From contig JAPMAC010000209.1 of assembly GCA_028671895.1 (NCBI GenBank), forward strand, positions 24,326,501 to 24,390,500: a stretch of DNA of 64,000 nucleotides. The letters are read 5' to 3'. The position numbers were made by a program, and so were the translations under genes. This stretch comes from Oenanthe sinensis. Taxonomy: Eukaryota; Streptophyta; Magnoliopsida; Apiales; Apiaceae. Of the stretch, positions 34,601 through 45,094 are shown one piece after another. Each line of letters opens with the position of its first letter. Position 1 is the first letter of the stretch. The notes below the pieces were generated by a model. That model did no database searches. It was not told where the DNA came from and saw only the letters and a list, made by a program, of their open reading frames with translations.

Positions 34601-35594
34601 ACTATATGTTGATGACATACTACTAATGGGGAATGACATACCTTCTCTCAAGGCTGTTAAGATTTGGTTAGGGAGCAACTTCTCTATGAAAGACTTAGGA
34701 GATGCATCCTACATTCTGGGAATGAGGATCTATAGGGATAGATCTAGAAGGATGATCGGTCTAAGTCAGAGTACATACATCGATAAGGTTTTGCATCGTT
34801 TTGGTATGCAAAATGCAAAAAGGGGATATGTCCCCGTGTCTCAAGGGATAACGATCTCTAAAGATCAGTGTCCGAAATCATTGGATGACAAGGACCGCAT
34901 GAGTAAGGTTCCATATGCCTCAGCAATTGGATCCATCATGTATGCAATGGTATGTACTCGCCCAGATGTTTCGTATGCTTTAAGCATGACGAGCAGATAC
35001 CAATCTAATCCAGGTGAAGGTCACTGGACGGCTGTCAAGAATATTCTAAAGTACTTGAAAAGGACTAAAGATTCATTCTTGGTGTATGGAGGAGAGGAAA
35101 AACTGGTTGTAAAAGGTTACACCGATGCAAGTTTCCAAACAGACAGGGATGATACTGTATCACAGTCTGGTTTTGTGTTTTGTCTAAACGGAGGTGCTGT
35201 AAGTTGGAAGAGTTCAAAGCAAGAAACAGTAGCTGATTCTACAATGGAGGCTGAGTACATTGCAGCTTGTGAAGCGGCTAAGGAAGCTGTTTGGATTCGA
35301 AAATTCATTAATGATTTGGGAGTGGTTCCATCGATCGCAGATCCCATTGATCTATACTGCGATAATAATGGAGCCATTGCACAGGCTAAAGAACCTAGAG
35401 CTCACTCTCGAACCAAACACATACTCAGGAGATATCACCTCATTCGAGAGATTAATGAAAGGGGTGACATACACATATGTAAAGTGCACACAAATGATAA
35501 CATTGCAGACCCACTGACCAAAGGCTTATCGCAGAAGAAGCACGACGGTCACACTAGTTCCATGGGTATTAGATACATGGGTGATTGGCTCTAG
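31629..35594 (+). CDS. gag-pol: Element B gag-pol polyprotein, 1,321 aa, uninterrupted
   Basis: One frame encodes all copia functions. The gag capsid domain spans about residues 15-205 (KLTGGNNFLDWQRNLRIVL near the start), followed by a Lys-rich linker. The CCHC knuckle is C257-C260-H265-C270. The protease active site is D306 in VLDTGCASH. Integrase has zinc ligands H441, H446, C472, C475 and catalytic D502, D567, E603 with D-35-E spacing. RT has QMDVKTAFLNG near 910 and YVDD at 993-996. RNase H runs to the C-terminus. The ATG at 31,629 precedes a typical Angela-like gag start. Two oddities are a GATGTG hexamer duplication (34,383-34,394) adding Asp-Val in RT, and PQWNG where integrases usually have PQQNG. 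The protein forms particles and makes and integrates cDNA. Activity is likely but not certain. Confidence 0.95.
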   Translation: MTNNTNTLSVRSVLEKDKLTGGNNFLDWQRNLRIVLRQERKLHVIDIPPAGPLPEGATVEERAAHTKDENDATDVACLMLATMSAELQRQHVHMDAYTINEHLQSMFASQTRQERFNTSKSLFNCKQGANEPVGLHVLKMIGYIEYLDTLGFPIGPETGIDLILNSLNNKFTQFVMNYNMNEFDKTPTELLAMLRTYETNMKTAEPAPILMVGNKGKAKGKGKWKGKKKTGSDSTPKPKSGPKQALKPKGGVAKGECHYCKKTGHWKRNCSVYLEDLKKKRAEQASNSGIYVIEVNLSISTSWVLDTGCASHICINVQEMQRSRTLAKGEMDLRVGNGARVAALAVGTYYLFLPSGLVLELENCYYVPAIRKNIISVSCLDKKGFSFTIKDNSCSFALNDLTYGVARLFNGLYVLDLDNPVCNIENKRLKVNDSNQTYLWHCRLGHINEKRISKLHKDGYLDKFDFESYQECESCLLGKMTKAPFTGKGQRATERLELIHSDVCGPMRVMAKGGYYYFITFTDDFSRYGYVYLMKNKSDSFEKFKEYKAEVEKQIGGGASIKILRSDRGGEYLSTEFKDYLKECGIVSQLTPPGTPQWNGVSERRNRTLLDMVRSMMSHADLPISFWGYALETAAFTLNRVPTKKVQKTPYEIWKKKRSGMSFMKVWGCKAFVKRQVSDKLGPKSEECNFVGYPKETKAYYFYSPSEQKVFIARDAVFMERDFVSKRNSGRTIDLDEDREPQNSIEPEVEQEQDNYNAQQTQVVRRTGRIRHEPERYGFLLTQCGDLMLIDEDEPLTYQDAMSSPESKRWLEAMKSEMESMYENQVWTLVDPPEGVKPIGCKWVFKKKTDMDGNVQTYKARLVAKGFRQIHGIDYDETFSPVAMVKSIRILLAIAAFHDYEIWQMDVKTAFLNGILEEDVDVYMTQPEGFVDPRNVSKVCKLRRSIYGLKQASRRWNIRFDETVKEYGFVQNEDEPCVYKKVSESHVAFIVLYVDDILLMGNDIPSLKAVKIWLGSNFSMKDLGDASYILGMRIYRDRSRRMIGLSQSTYIDKVLHRFGMQNAKRGYVPVSQGITISKDQCPKSLDDKDRMSKVPYASAIGSIMYAMVCTRPDVSYALSMTSRYQSNPGEGHWTAVKNILKYLKRTKDSFLVYGGEEKLVVKGYTDASFQTDRDDTVSQSGFVFCLNGGAVSWKSSKQETVADSTMEAEYIAACEAAKEAVWIRKFINDLGVVPSIADPIDLYCDNNGAIAQAKEPRAHSRTKHILRRYHLIREINERGDIHICKVHTNDNIADPLTKGLSQKKHDGHTSSMGIRYMGDWL

Positions 35595-35599
35595 TGCAA

Positions 35600-35608
35600 G
35601 TGGGAGAT
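35600..35608 (+). other. Polypurine tract of element B
   Basis: GTGGGAGAT lies between the gag-pol stop and the 3' LTR start TGTTAGTG. Confidence 0.85.
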
Positions 35609-37155
35609 TGTTAGTGTAGGTGCCCTAGAGGCAATACAATGTTTCCTTTAATAAACCTTTATGTCATTTGATTATTCAATAAACGTATTTATTATGACTT
35701 TAATTACTGCGATATATTTGTTAGCATAATAAATGTCCTTAGAATCATGATACAAGTTATATAGTTTAAGTACATGACTTGAACTTGAGATTATATAATA
35801 TATCATATTCTTAAATGTCCCTAGTCGAGTATTATTATTATAGGACAATAATAATACATAAATAGACTAGTATGTTGTTTGACAGATAACCATATCTCAT
35901 TGGTTATAAGTATGGGGATACTAAAGTCAATGCATAGGTACATGTAGGAGTACATGGTACTGGACAGACCCACAGTGAGATTCTTCATGTTTAATAAAGT
36001 CATAAGAAAGACTCACAGTGATAATGGTGTAATGATCCTCTGACTTGAGATCATTATATTTCTATACGAGGATTAATATACTCTGACTACATTAAAAGTT
36101 ACCTTTGACCGGGTGATGATAAAAGTGGACATCGGGTATATCATGAGTCGTATGAGAAATATGAATGATAGATAAAGGATTTAACCCTCCTATAATTAGG
36201 AGAGATATTATTGGCCTCTTGATTGAGTGAGACTATAAAATGCATGGCCGTGCTCAAATAATGATTTGTTTTTCATAGTCTACTCATGGATCAAGTAAAC
36301 CCGGATTAAATGTTGAAGAGGATGACTAAACACATGCCTCGAGTTTAATCTATAATATATATGGTTAAAGGGATTATATTACACGGAAACATTATTCATG
36401 AAAGGTTTTATCAAATCACGATTTAATTATTGTTTAATTGGATAGCAATGATGTATTACTAGATACCGCTCATTGTTTATAATTTTATTAGAGAATAAAA
36501 TTATTGCTAATTAAATAATAGCCTATAGGGTCACACACATAGAGCATCTAGAGGAATAGTTAATTTAAATTATAGATTTAAATTAATTGATGATTGTTTG
36601 AATTTTATTATATTAATTAAGTGAGACTTAATTAATTGAAATAATATAAATTCGAAGCTGAAGAGGATTTCTGCCCATAATAATTAAGTATGACTTAATT
36701 ATTAATTAAATAATAGAAACATGTTTTATTATTTAATCCTATACCTACATGGGTTAGGTTTTACTGCTTAGGCCCGTTTAACCAGTCATTATAAATAGAT
36801 AATGATAGGTTAAAAGAGCTACACGTTTTATATGATAAAACCCTAGAGGCAGAGCAAGGAGGCAGCAAAGGCAGTCATTCGAATTCATCAAAGGAGGCTA
36901 GTACATCCATCCCGTGATCAAGATCGTGAGACGTTCTTGAAGGTGCTCGTGTGGATACCATAGAGGTGCTTTCGAGAGGAAGACACAAAATCGTGATAGC
37001 AAGGATCTCCGTTGAGTTCGTGAAAGTCAAGACAAGAATAGGTATGATTCTGTTTACCATAATCAGTCAAGTCTTATACATGATCCTGCGTTTGGGTTCT
37101 AAAATTTTGTTATATTTACATTTATCCGCTGCGTTTTATGCCTCGGAACCCAACA
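35609..37155 (+). repeat. 3' LTR of element B
   Basis: 1,547 bp, the same length as the 5' LTR and 99.7% identical by my comparison (four transitions). It is followed by target copy TAATG. Confidence 0.96.
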
Positions 37156-37160
37156 TAATG

Positions 37161-37646
37161 ATCCTTAGACCTGAAATCATTATATTTCTACACGAGAATT
37201 AATATACTTTGATTACATTAAAAGTTCTCTTTGACCGGGTGATGATAAAAGTGGACATTGGGTATATTATGAATCGTATGAGAAATATGAATGATCTAGA
37301 TGGGATTTAATCCTCCTAATTTTAGGAGTGATATTATTGACCTCTTGTTTGAGTGAGACTATGAAATGCACGACCGTGCTCAAATGTTGATTTGATTTTA
37401 ATAGTCTACTCATCGATCAAGAAAATAAAGATTAAATTATGAAGAGGTTGACACGAGACATGCCTTGAGTTTAATCTATAATATCAAGATTAAAGGGATT
37501 ATATTACATGAAACATTATTCACGAAAGGCTTAATCGAATCACCGATTTATTATTATTACTTGGGTAGCAATGATGTATTATTAGATGCCGCTCATTGTT
37601 TACAATTTTAATTAGATATTAAAATTATTGCCAACGTAATAATAAC
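37161..37646 (+). repeat. Element F 3' LTR, second piece
   Basis: Resumes with ATCCTTAGACCTG after the second TAATG copy, colinear with B's LTR from about 28,425. It ends at ATAAC, the target site of C. Confidence 0.88.
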
Positions 37647-40403
37647 TGTTATCCGCCCTTAAGTACATTAAGTTTGGAGAAGGGGGGGTTGAATACAAAC
37701 TTAAGAATTAATTATATTTCTTGCAGAATGAAGTTTGTTTCAAGGATAGTATTTTTTAGTATAGAAAGAACTGATGTAACTAAGAACTTGACAAGAGAAA
37801 TATTGAAAACAAAATACAACAATGTTAAAAATTACTAGCGGATTGGTTTTCCACTAGTATGTTTTTGCTTTCAATTGATCTTAGTACGAATACCAAGCTG
37901 CTTACAAAATGAGTTTTGAACTCAGAAAAGCACTACAAGATACTGCCTATTTTTTTTGTGCTTTATGAGTTCTTAATGTTTTCTACACACTTTGCTATTG
38001 TGTATTTCTAACAACTATATAGAAATTTTCTTCACACCTAATTTTTATCGACAGATAGCAATATAAAATTACAACTTATATTGTTTACATGAAAATAGAA
38101 ACTAGCTACTACCACAGTCTTCTTTTTGAACTGATTAGCCCTGGAAGTATCTTTGTCTTGTTACATTCCTTGAATACTGTGTTACCTTGAAAGTCTTCAC
38201 AATCCTGACAGGACTGTCTTCCATTGATTCAGTTTCTACACAGTTCCCATACTTCTTGTCTTTAACTAAATTAGGAAACCTTAATCAACAGATAAATGAT
38301 GTTAAGCTTATCAGTTGATTCTCATTTGCTTATCCATCGATGGATAGGATATCTGTTGATCAGTTGATGTGTCGATGGATAATTGAGTTATCCATCGACT
38401 CCCTATCCATTGATGGTTCCTTATCCGTTGACTGTCTTTATCCATTGATGACTTGCATCTGTTGATAGCTTTCATCCGTTGAGTAGTGTCTTCATCCATC
38501 GACTTCAACATCAGTTGATCACTTCACTTGTGAGAATTCTGACTTAGAATATTTACAATTGATCAGCCATTCTTCACATCTGTTGAGAAGCTAGAAATTG
38601 AAGTCAATAACTGTTGGGTTCCGAGGCATAAAACACAGCGGATTAAACGTAAATAAAATGAAAAATTTCGGAACCCTAACGCAGGATCATGTATAAAGCC
38701 TGGACTGATTATTGTGAAACGGAATCATACATTTGTCTGGTTTTGACTTTCACGAACTCAACGGAGATCCTAGCTTTCACGACTTGTGTCTTCCTCTCGA
38801 AAACACCTCTATGGTATCCACATGAGCACCTTCAAGAACGTCTCACGATCTTGATTACGGAATGGATGTACTAGCCTCCTTTGATGATTTCGAATTAGCT
38901 CTTCTCTGCCTTATTGCTGTGTAGCTGCCTCCTCTAGGGTTTTTCTTATAAAAAACGTAATACCCTATTAACCCTACATTATCTATTTATAATGGCTGGT
39001 TAATAGGCTCATAACAGCAACCCATAACAGCAAAGCCTCACCCATGTAGGTTTAGGATTAAATAATAAAACCAAATTTCTATTATTTAATTAATAACTAA
39101 GTCATACTTAATTATTAAGGGCATAAATTCATATTCGAATTTATATTATTTCAATTAATTAAGTCTCACTTAATTAATATAATAAAATTCAAATAATCAT
39201 CAATTAATTTAAATCTATAATTTAAATTAACTATTCCTTTAAGTGCTCTATGTGTGTGACCCTATAGGCTATTATTTAATTAGCAATAATTTTATTCTCC
39301 AATAAAATTATAAACAATGAGCGGTATCTAGTAATACATCATTGCTACCCAATTAAATAATAATTAAATCGTGATTCGATAAAACCTTTCATGATTAATG
39401 TTTCCGTGTAATATAATCCCTTTAACCATATATATTATAGATTAAATTCGAGGCATGTATTTAGTCATCCTCTACAACATTTAATCCGGGTTTACTTGAT
39501 CCATGAGTAGACTATGAAAACAAATCATTATTTGAGCACGGCCATGCATTTTATAGTCTCACTCAATCAAGAGGCCAATAATATCTCTCCTAATTATAGG
39601 AGGGTTAAATCCTTTATGTATCATTCATATTTCTCATACGACTCATGATATACCCGATGTCCACTTTTATCATCACCCGGTCAAAGGTAACTTTTAATGT
39701 AGTCAAAGTATATTAATCCTCGTATAGAAATATAATGATCTCAAGTCAAAGGATCATTACACCATTATCACTGTGAGTCTTTCTTATGACTTTATTAAAC
39801 ATGAAGAATCTCACTGTGGGTCTATCTAGTATCATGTACTCCTACATGTACCTATGTATTGACTTTAATATCCCCATACTTATAACCAATGAGATGTGGT
39901 TATCAGTCAAACAACATACTAGTCTATTTATGTATTATTATTTTCCTATAATAATAATACTCGACTACGGACATTTAAGAATATGATCTATTATATAATC
40001 TCAAGTTCAAGTCATGTACTAAACTATACAATGTGTATCATGATTCTAAGGACATTTATTATACTGACAAATATATCGCAGTAATTAAAGTCATAATAAA
40101 TACGTTTATTGAATAATCAAATGACATAAAGGTCTATTGTATTGCCTCTAGGGCACCTACACTAACAATAACATCAGTCGACTACTTCATAGCATCCATC
40201 GAGGCAATACAATCAATTGATAGTGAAACATAAATCAATGTTACAATCCAGTTTATCAGTTGATAAACAAGCTTCAACTGATAACTGGTTTCCTAGTCAA
40301 TGGATATTTATAAGTCATATCCATCGACCAGTTACAAAGTAATTTTAAGTCCCTATTGAAATTCTAAGAAATTTGTTATCATCAAAACTCATAATTCCTA
40401 ACA
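37647..40403 (-). repeat. 3' LTR of element C, interrupted by a solo LTR
   Basis: Two pieces, 37,647-38,611 and 40,173-40,403, match the 5' LTR at 50,964-52,161 end to end. On the minus strand it begins TGTTAGGAATTATGAG and ends GGGCGGATAACA. The insertion at 38,612-40,167 duplicated ATAAC. Confidence 0.93.
38612..40167 (-). mobile_element. Angela-like solo LTR inserted in C's 3' LTR
   Basis: A 1,556-bp LTR in minus orientation, begins TGTTAGTGTAGGTGCCC at 40,167 and ends GGAACCCAACA at 38,612. It belongs to the B/F family but is clearly diverged from B. Perfect ATAAC duplications lie at 38,607-38,611 and 40,168-40,172, and removing the insert restores the C LTR sequence. There is no internal region, so it arose by LTR-LTR recombination after inserting. 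Confidence 0.94.
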
Positions 40404-40420
40404 ATCTCCCCCTATTTATG
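40404..40420 (-). other. Polypurine tract of element C
   Basis: The minus strand reads ATAAATAGGGGGAGAT directly before TGTTAGGAATTATG. Confidence 0.85.
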
Positions 40421-40583
40421 AATATGTGAAATATGCATAAATTTTCTGTTGATGATAACAAAACTCCTAAACATTTTTATTCTTATCAAGAATTACAATA
40501 TTGATAAAGATAGTTTGAGACAGAGTAATCAGATACCAGTAAAAGATGAATTCTGATAATTTTGATGATTGAGATTGAATCTT

Positions 40584-43500
40584 CTATCTTCTTCTTCTTC
40601 CCTTTGACTCATTCATCTTGTCTTCATTTTCTTTCATCTTTCTGTATAGAGTTCCCTTCAAGATCTTCTCATCTTCAACCCTGTAGTCCAATTGACTTGC
40701 TAGATGATTCAATTCCAGATTGGGCAGTTTGTCTATTTCTTGACAAATGTCAGTACACTTTTCTCTGCCTTCTCTGTCCTTATATATCATCAAGTAGAAT
40801 GGCTCATGAAGTACCTTTCTTCCTTCAGGGTTCCAGATCTTTATCCTGTCATCCCTTTCTTCTTGAACAGGTGCCTCCATCATCTTCTTCATTCTTTCAA
40901 GGATGGCCTTTCCTAGCTCTTCAGTTAGATAATACTTCCTGTTGAGCATAGTGTAGATTTTCCTTAAGATGCCATATCCTTGATCCAGGACTTGATTGAA
41001 TGTAAAAGTTGAATATGATCCATCTTCATACTCAATGTGAAGAAGATCAACATCCTTCTTCCTTTGTCCTTTTGCTGCAATCATTCCTTCAGCTTTGATT
41101 GGCACAAAGTCTTCAGATTTGTGTTTGAACACCTCTATCTCTCTAGGTTGATTACTCCCAGAAGCTTGACCTTCAACCTTGACTTCTTTTGGCCTCTTCT
41201 CTTCGTCTTCTTTGTCTTCAACATCCAATTTTCTCTTAACTCCAGAAGTTCTTGGTGCATCTATAGGCTTGTTTGCTCTTTGCTTCATTCTTGGCCTCCT
41301 TTCACCTTCTTTTCTTCTGGCTTCTTTAATTAGCCTATCCTCCTCATCATATTCCCTTTGCAATTGAATAGTTAATTCTTCTTGAGATTTTTCTTGTTGC
41401 TCCCTTTCTCTTATGCCAACTACTATGGCTTTGCTTAACAATTTTTCACCTCCACCTGTGACAGCTTCCACTTTCTTTTTGCCAACTTCATTCAGTTTGC
41501 CCTTTCCTTTCATGTCACCAGGTTCTGAGCTACTTGAATTGATCTCCTTGATTTTGCTGGCAATTGAATCAAATTGCCTTACAATATTCTGAGCTAACTC
41601 CTTCTTTGGATCTGTAAACTTTGTCATCACAACTTCACTTTCCTACTTCTCCCCCTTTTTGTTATCAGCAACTGGCTCTTGTGCTAATGACTGGGACAGG
41701 AGAGGGGTTTCCAAGATTTTGCCTAGGAGATTGATTTGAGTGACTTGATTCTTCAGGATTTGCTGCATGTGGAGCTCTATGGAAGTTACTCTTTTCTCCA
41801 ATGCAACTACCTTGTCCTTGGCTGAATACTCAGTATCTAACCTTTGCTTGATTCTGGTTAACATTGTGAGGCTGAGTCTAGAATCAATGGTGTGGTCAAA
41901 ATACATCCTAGAACTGTCAATTTCTTCCCTTATCTTCTTCAACTCATATCTGGAGCCTGTGACATGCATTTTCTGGATCTTCAGGTTGTCTCTGTAGAAG
42001 TTCAGAATTCTTCTATGCAAGGGATCCACCACATCCACCTCAGCCATTGATCTTCTGTAGTGAGAGATGATGGCCCTTTCTGTGTCAGCCAAACTAGTTT
42101 CATCACTGGCCACTTGTGGATCCATAAGTTCATCATCAGAGCTGTCTTCAAAATCTTCAGGGTTCATGTGGGATACATCATCAGGTTGACAGGCCAAAAA
42201 CTCCTTCCCACTCCTGAATTGCTCCTCTGTCTACACCAAACCCAGCATTTAAGCTACTTGATTAGATGCTGCTGCTAGTTCTTGATAATGAGGATCTCCA
42301 TGTTGAAAGGTTGAAGCATCAAGATTGACTTCAATTTCATCCTCCACTTCCAGGTTGACTTCTGCAACTCCTGCAGGAACTCCATGGCCTACAACTCCCC
42401 CTGACTCTAGCCCCAACTCCTGGGTGAGTTCTGCTGCAACCTGCTCAGTTTTAGAAGATGATGCTTCATTAGATTGAAAAGCTGGTTTCTCTCTATTCTT
42501 TTCTCTCTCACTCTCATCACTCTGTTTTTACATCAGGATCTCATCCTGGATTCTCACCTCTCCCTCACTAAGCTCTCCTTTTGCATCACCTTCTAAGGTG
42601 GAACTTTCTTTTCTCACACCCTCTCATTTTGCCACCTCAGAAGAAGTTGAGGGCCCCTCATTCACACACTCTCCTTTTGCCAAGGTATGCAAACCTTGCC
42701 TCTCACTCACCTTACCCACTCCACTCAATCCTAATAGAGTGTTGGCCACAATTGTTTCAGTGGATGGTTCATGAATTGGAATAAAAGACTCAATCGATGG
42801 ATAAGAGATATCCATCGATGAAGGAATATCCGTTGACGGGTGCTCGTCGATGGATGTAAGGATATCCATCGATGGAAGTGAACTAGTCAATGGATGTTGA
42901 AATGTATCAGTTGATGGAATGCCATCCATTGACTTGTTGAAATTTTCAGCATTTTCCTGATCAACCAAGGTGTTAACCTTATTTGGTGATGCAGATGAGA
43001 GTGTTGGCTTCACCCTGAGTTGTAAAGAGGGTGAATTTGAAACAATGAAGTTGTCAATCAACACTATTTCTGAAGAAATAGATTTTAAAGGAGATTGAGG
43101 AGAAGAGACAGATAGAGAATGGGGCTGTGCCTCAGGAAGATTCTGAGACACGTCAAAAGAAAAGAGTGAAAGCTCCACCAAATTTTCATTTGGCTTTGCA
43201 TGTGAGTGTGTACCCTGTGCAGTATTTGTAACCTTCTTTCTCCTTTTGTATGGCTGTATTGTTTGGTGACCCTTATCCCCATCTGATGGTCCTGGTTGAG
43301 ACCTTTTTTCAATAGTTACACCTTTTTGAGAAGATGCACCTAGGGATGTGTTTAAGTCCTTTACTACAGCCTCAATCTGTTGGGAGATTAGGCTGGTGGC
43401 TGGTTGGTGGCTGGCTGGTTTCTCTCAATCTCACTATCCTTATCCTTCTGGCTTTCTTGATGTTGGCCAGTTCACTCACCCTTATCAGCCACCTTCACAC

Positions 43501-44485
43501 TCCCCTCAGTGGTTTTTCTTTTCTTAGATTTTACAACAATAGTCTTTTGAGAAACTACTGAGGTGGTTTGTTTAGACTTGTGTTTGAAAGGTTGTGCAAC
43601 TTGGGTAGGAGGGATGGAGGCGCTTCCATCTCCCTCAATTATTGCAGAAGGCAAAGAAATTTGAGGGTTTGAGGAAGAAGTTAAAAGATTGAGATTTTTA
43701 AGATATACCTGCACAAGATGAGGATAAATGAGACAAAACTTAGGATGTAAGTTGATTCTCACAAGATCCTTGAAAAACCTCTTGTTTTGCATCCATGGCT
43801 CCAAGGACTCCATATCTGCACTAATCTTGTATTCCTCAATGGAGGCATTAATAATCATCATGAAAAATCTAGCAAAATAAATGTTATTTTTCCTAAATGC
43901 CTTGGTTCCTAACTTAGCAGTTAATTCATTTAGGAGTAGTGTGCCAAAATCGAAGTATTTATCAAACAGGACAGAATAAGCAATTTCTTTCATACTAGTT
44001 GTAATTGCATCAAAATTACTTATTTTTCCAGAAAATACTTTAATAATGGAATCAAAGAAGTAACTCCATTCTTTTCTAAGGTTTTTCCTAACAACTTCTC
44101 CTAATCCTGTTTTAGCATTTGCATAATTAACAGATTCTAGCATGTCCCTAATTTCTTCTTCAGTTGGAGGTTTATCACAATTATTTGCAGGTAATTCTAA
44201 GCATTCAGATAAAGAAGTACTAGAAAGGGTGTAGGAATTACCTCTGCAAGTGTAAGTGATTACTTTCCCGTCTTGTGATACTTCTGTAGAGTTCCACAGT
44301 TCCTCAACAAATGAACACACAATTGTGGGTGCTTCACTGAGAGCTTTGGACACTTTGCAGTCACTCAGGAATCGCATCAAGGGATGGAAATCCACGGGAG
44401 CATCGTTCAACGTTAGGCATGCTGTGAAGTTGTTCTACTCATAGATGAACCCAGTGGAGGAAACAATCTTCTTTTGTGGTGCCAT
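40584..44485 (-). pseudogene. Element C accessory ORF downstream of pol, ~1,300 codons (decayed)
   Basis: The longest accessory ORF in the window. It starts at ATG 44,485 with MAPQKKIVSSTGFIYE, then a stop. The N-terminal domain (44,410-43,700) shares with A and D a WNST block, a YFFDSI stretch, SVLFDKYFDFG and YFARFFMMIIN. The middle linker (43,181-42,600) contains the element's DNA motif read in frame as P-S-M/I/T-D repeats. Next come a helical segment (42,197-41,643), a Lys/Glu-rich coiled-coil-like region (41,630-41,150) and a folded-looking C-terminal domain with EDGSYSTFTFNQVLDQGYG. One frameshift near 43,450 and several stops inactivate it. I see no signal peptide, membrane span or enzyme motif. 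The 'env-like' label used for Sireviruses is not supported here. Function unknown. Confidence 0.78.
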
Positions 44486-44689
44486 TTGTCAGTTTATTCT
44501 TAAGAGATTAAAGAGAACTTGGAAGAGCTTAAGAGAATTAGAGAGAATTAGAGAAAATTAGCTTGAGAAAGAGACAGAGTTGTAGAGATTAGAGATAGAA
44601 AATAAAATAGCAAGTAAGAATGAATTGATAATTGTAACTACTATTTATATTTTCTGATATTAAAATGACTTGAAAAGTCTTTTTAATTA

Positions 44690-45065
44690 AGGATATAACC
44701 GTTGATGAATAAAAGAAAGTAGTATGTTACCCTAAGTGGTAATTATCCAACGGCTATAATATGATCAACGGATGAATAAAACTGTAGAAATTCTATTACT
44801 ATCGACGGATAAAATAAAGAGTTAATCATTTATCGATCGATCACTCACTACCAGAGTAATTATCTGTCGATAGATAAATATCCATCGATAGAAATAAAAT
44901 TTATCTGTTGATCAAATAAGAAAGAATTTATCCATCGACAAACAATTACTGAGGTAATTATATGTCGATAGATAAATATCCATTGATAGGAATAAAATAT
45001 CAATTGATAATTAACACATTTATCAATTAATTACTTGGTTTCAACAGATAATTGTGAACAATGGC
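44690..45065 (-). repeat. TATCCATCGA motif cluster in the pol-to-accessory-ORF spacer of C
   Basis: About fifteen variants of TATCCATCGA, TATCCGTTGA or TATCAGTTGA and complements fall in 375 bp of otherwise AT-rich sequence between the pol end (45,095) and the accessory ORF. The 44,486-44,690 stretch is a GA-rich leader-like sequence. Confidence 0.85.
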
Positions 45066-45094
45066 TACAAGACAAAGAAAACTTGACAGACATT

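Larger units (their letters stand above)
27999..37155 (+). mobile_element. Element B: young, structurally complete Angela-like copia retrotransposon
   Basis: A 9,157-bp element with two 1,547-bp LTRs, primer-binding site, 2.1-kb leader, one open gag-pol frame and a purine tract. It is flanked by a perfect TAATG duplication (27,994-27,998 and 37,156-37,160) inside element F's LTR. The LTRs differ at four positions, all transitions. With a commonly used plant rate of 1.3e-8 per site per year this is about 0.1 million years. The LTR start GCCCTAGAGGCAATA and end GGAACCCAACA recall the Angela/BARE lineage. Confidence 0.95.

Noticed and set aside
40562..41367. Plus-strand open frames of 62-127 codons opposite the C accessory ORF
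   Set aside because: Ser/Leu/Phe-rich shadows of the Lys/Glu-rich minus-strand frame; no independent support.
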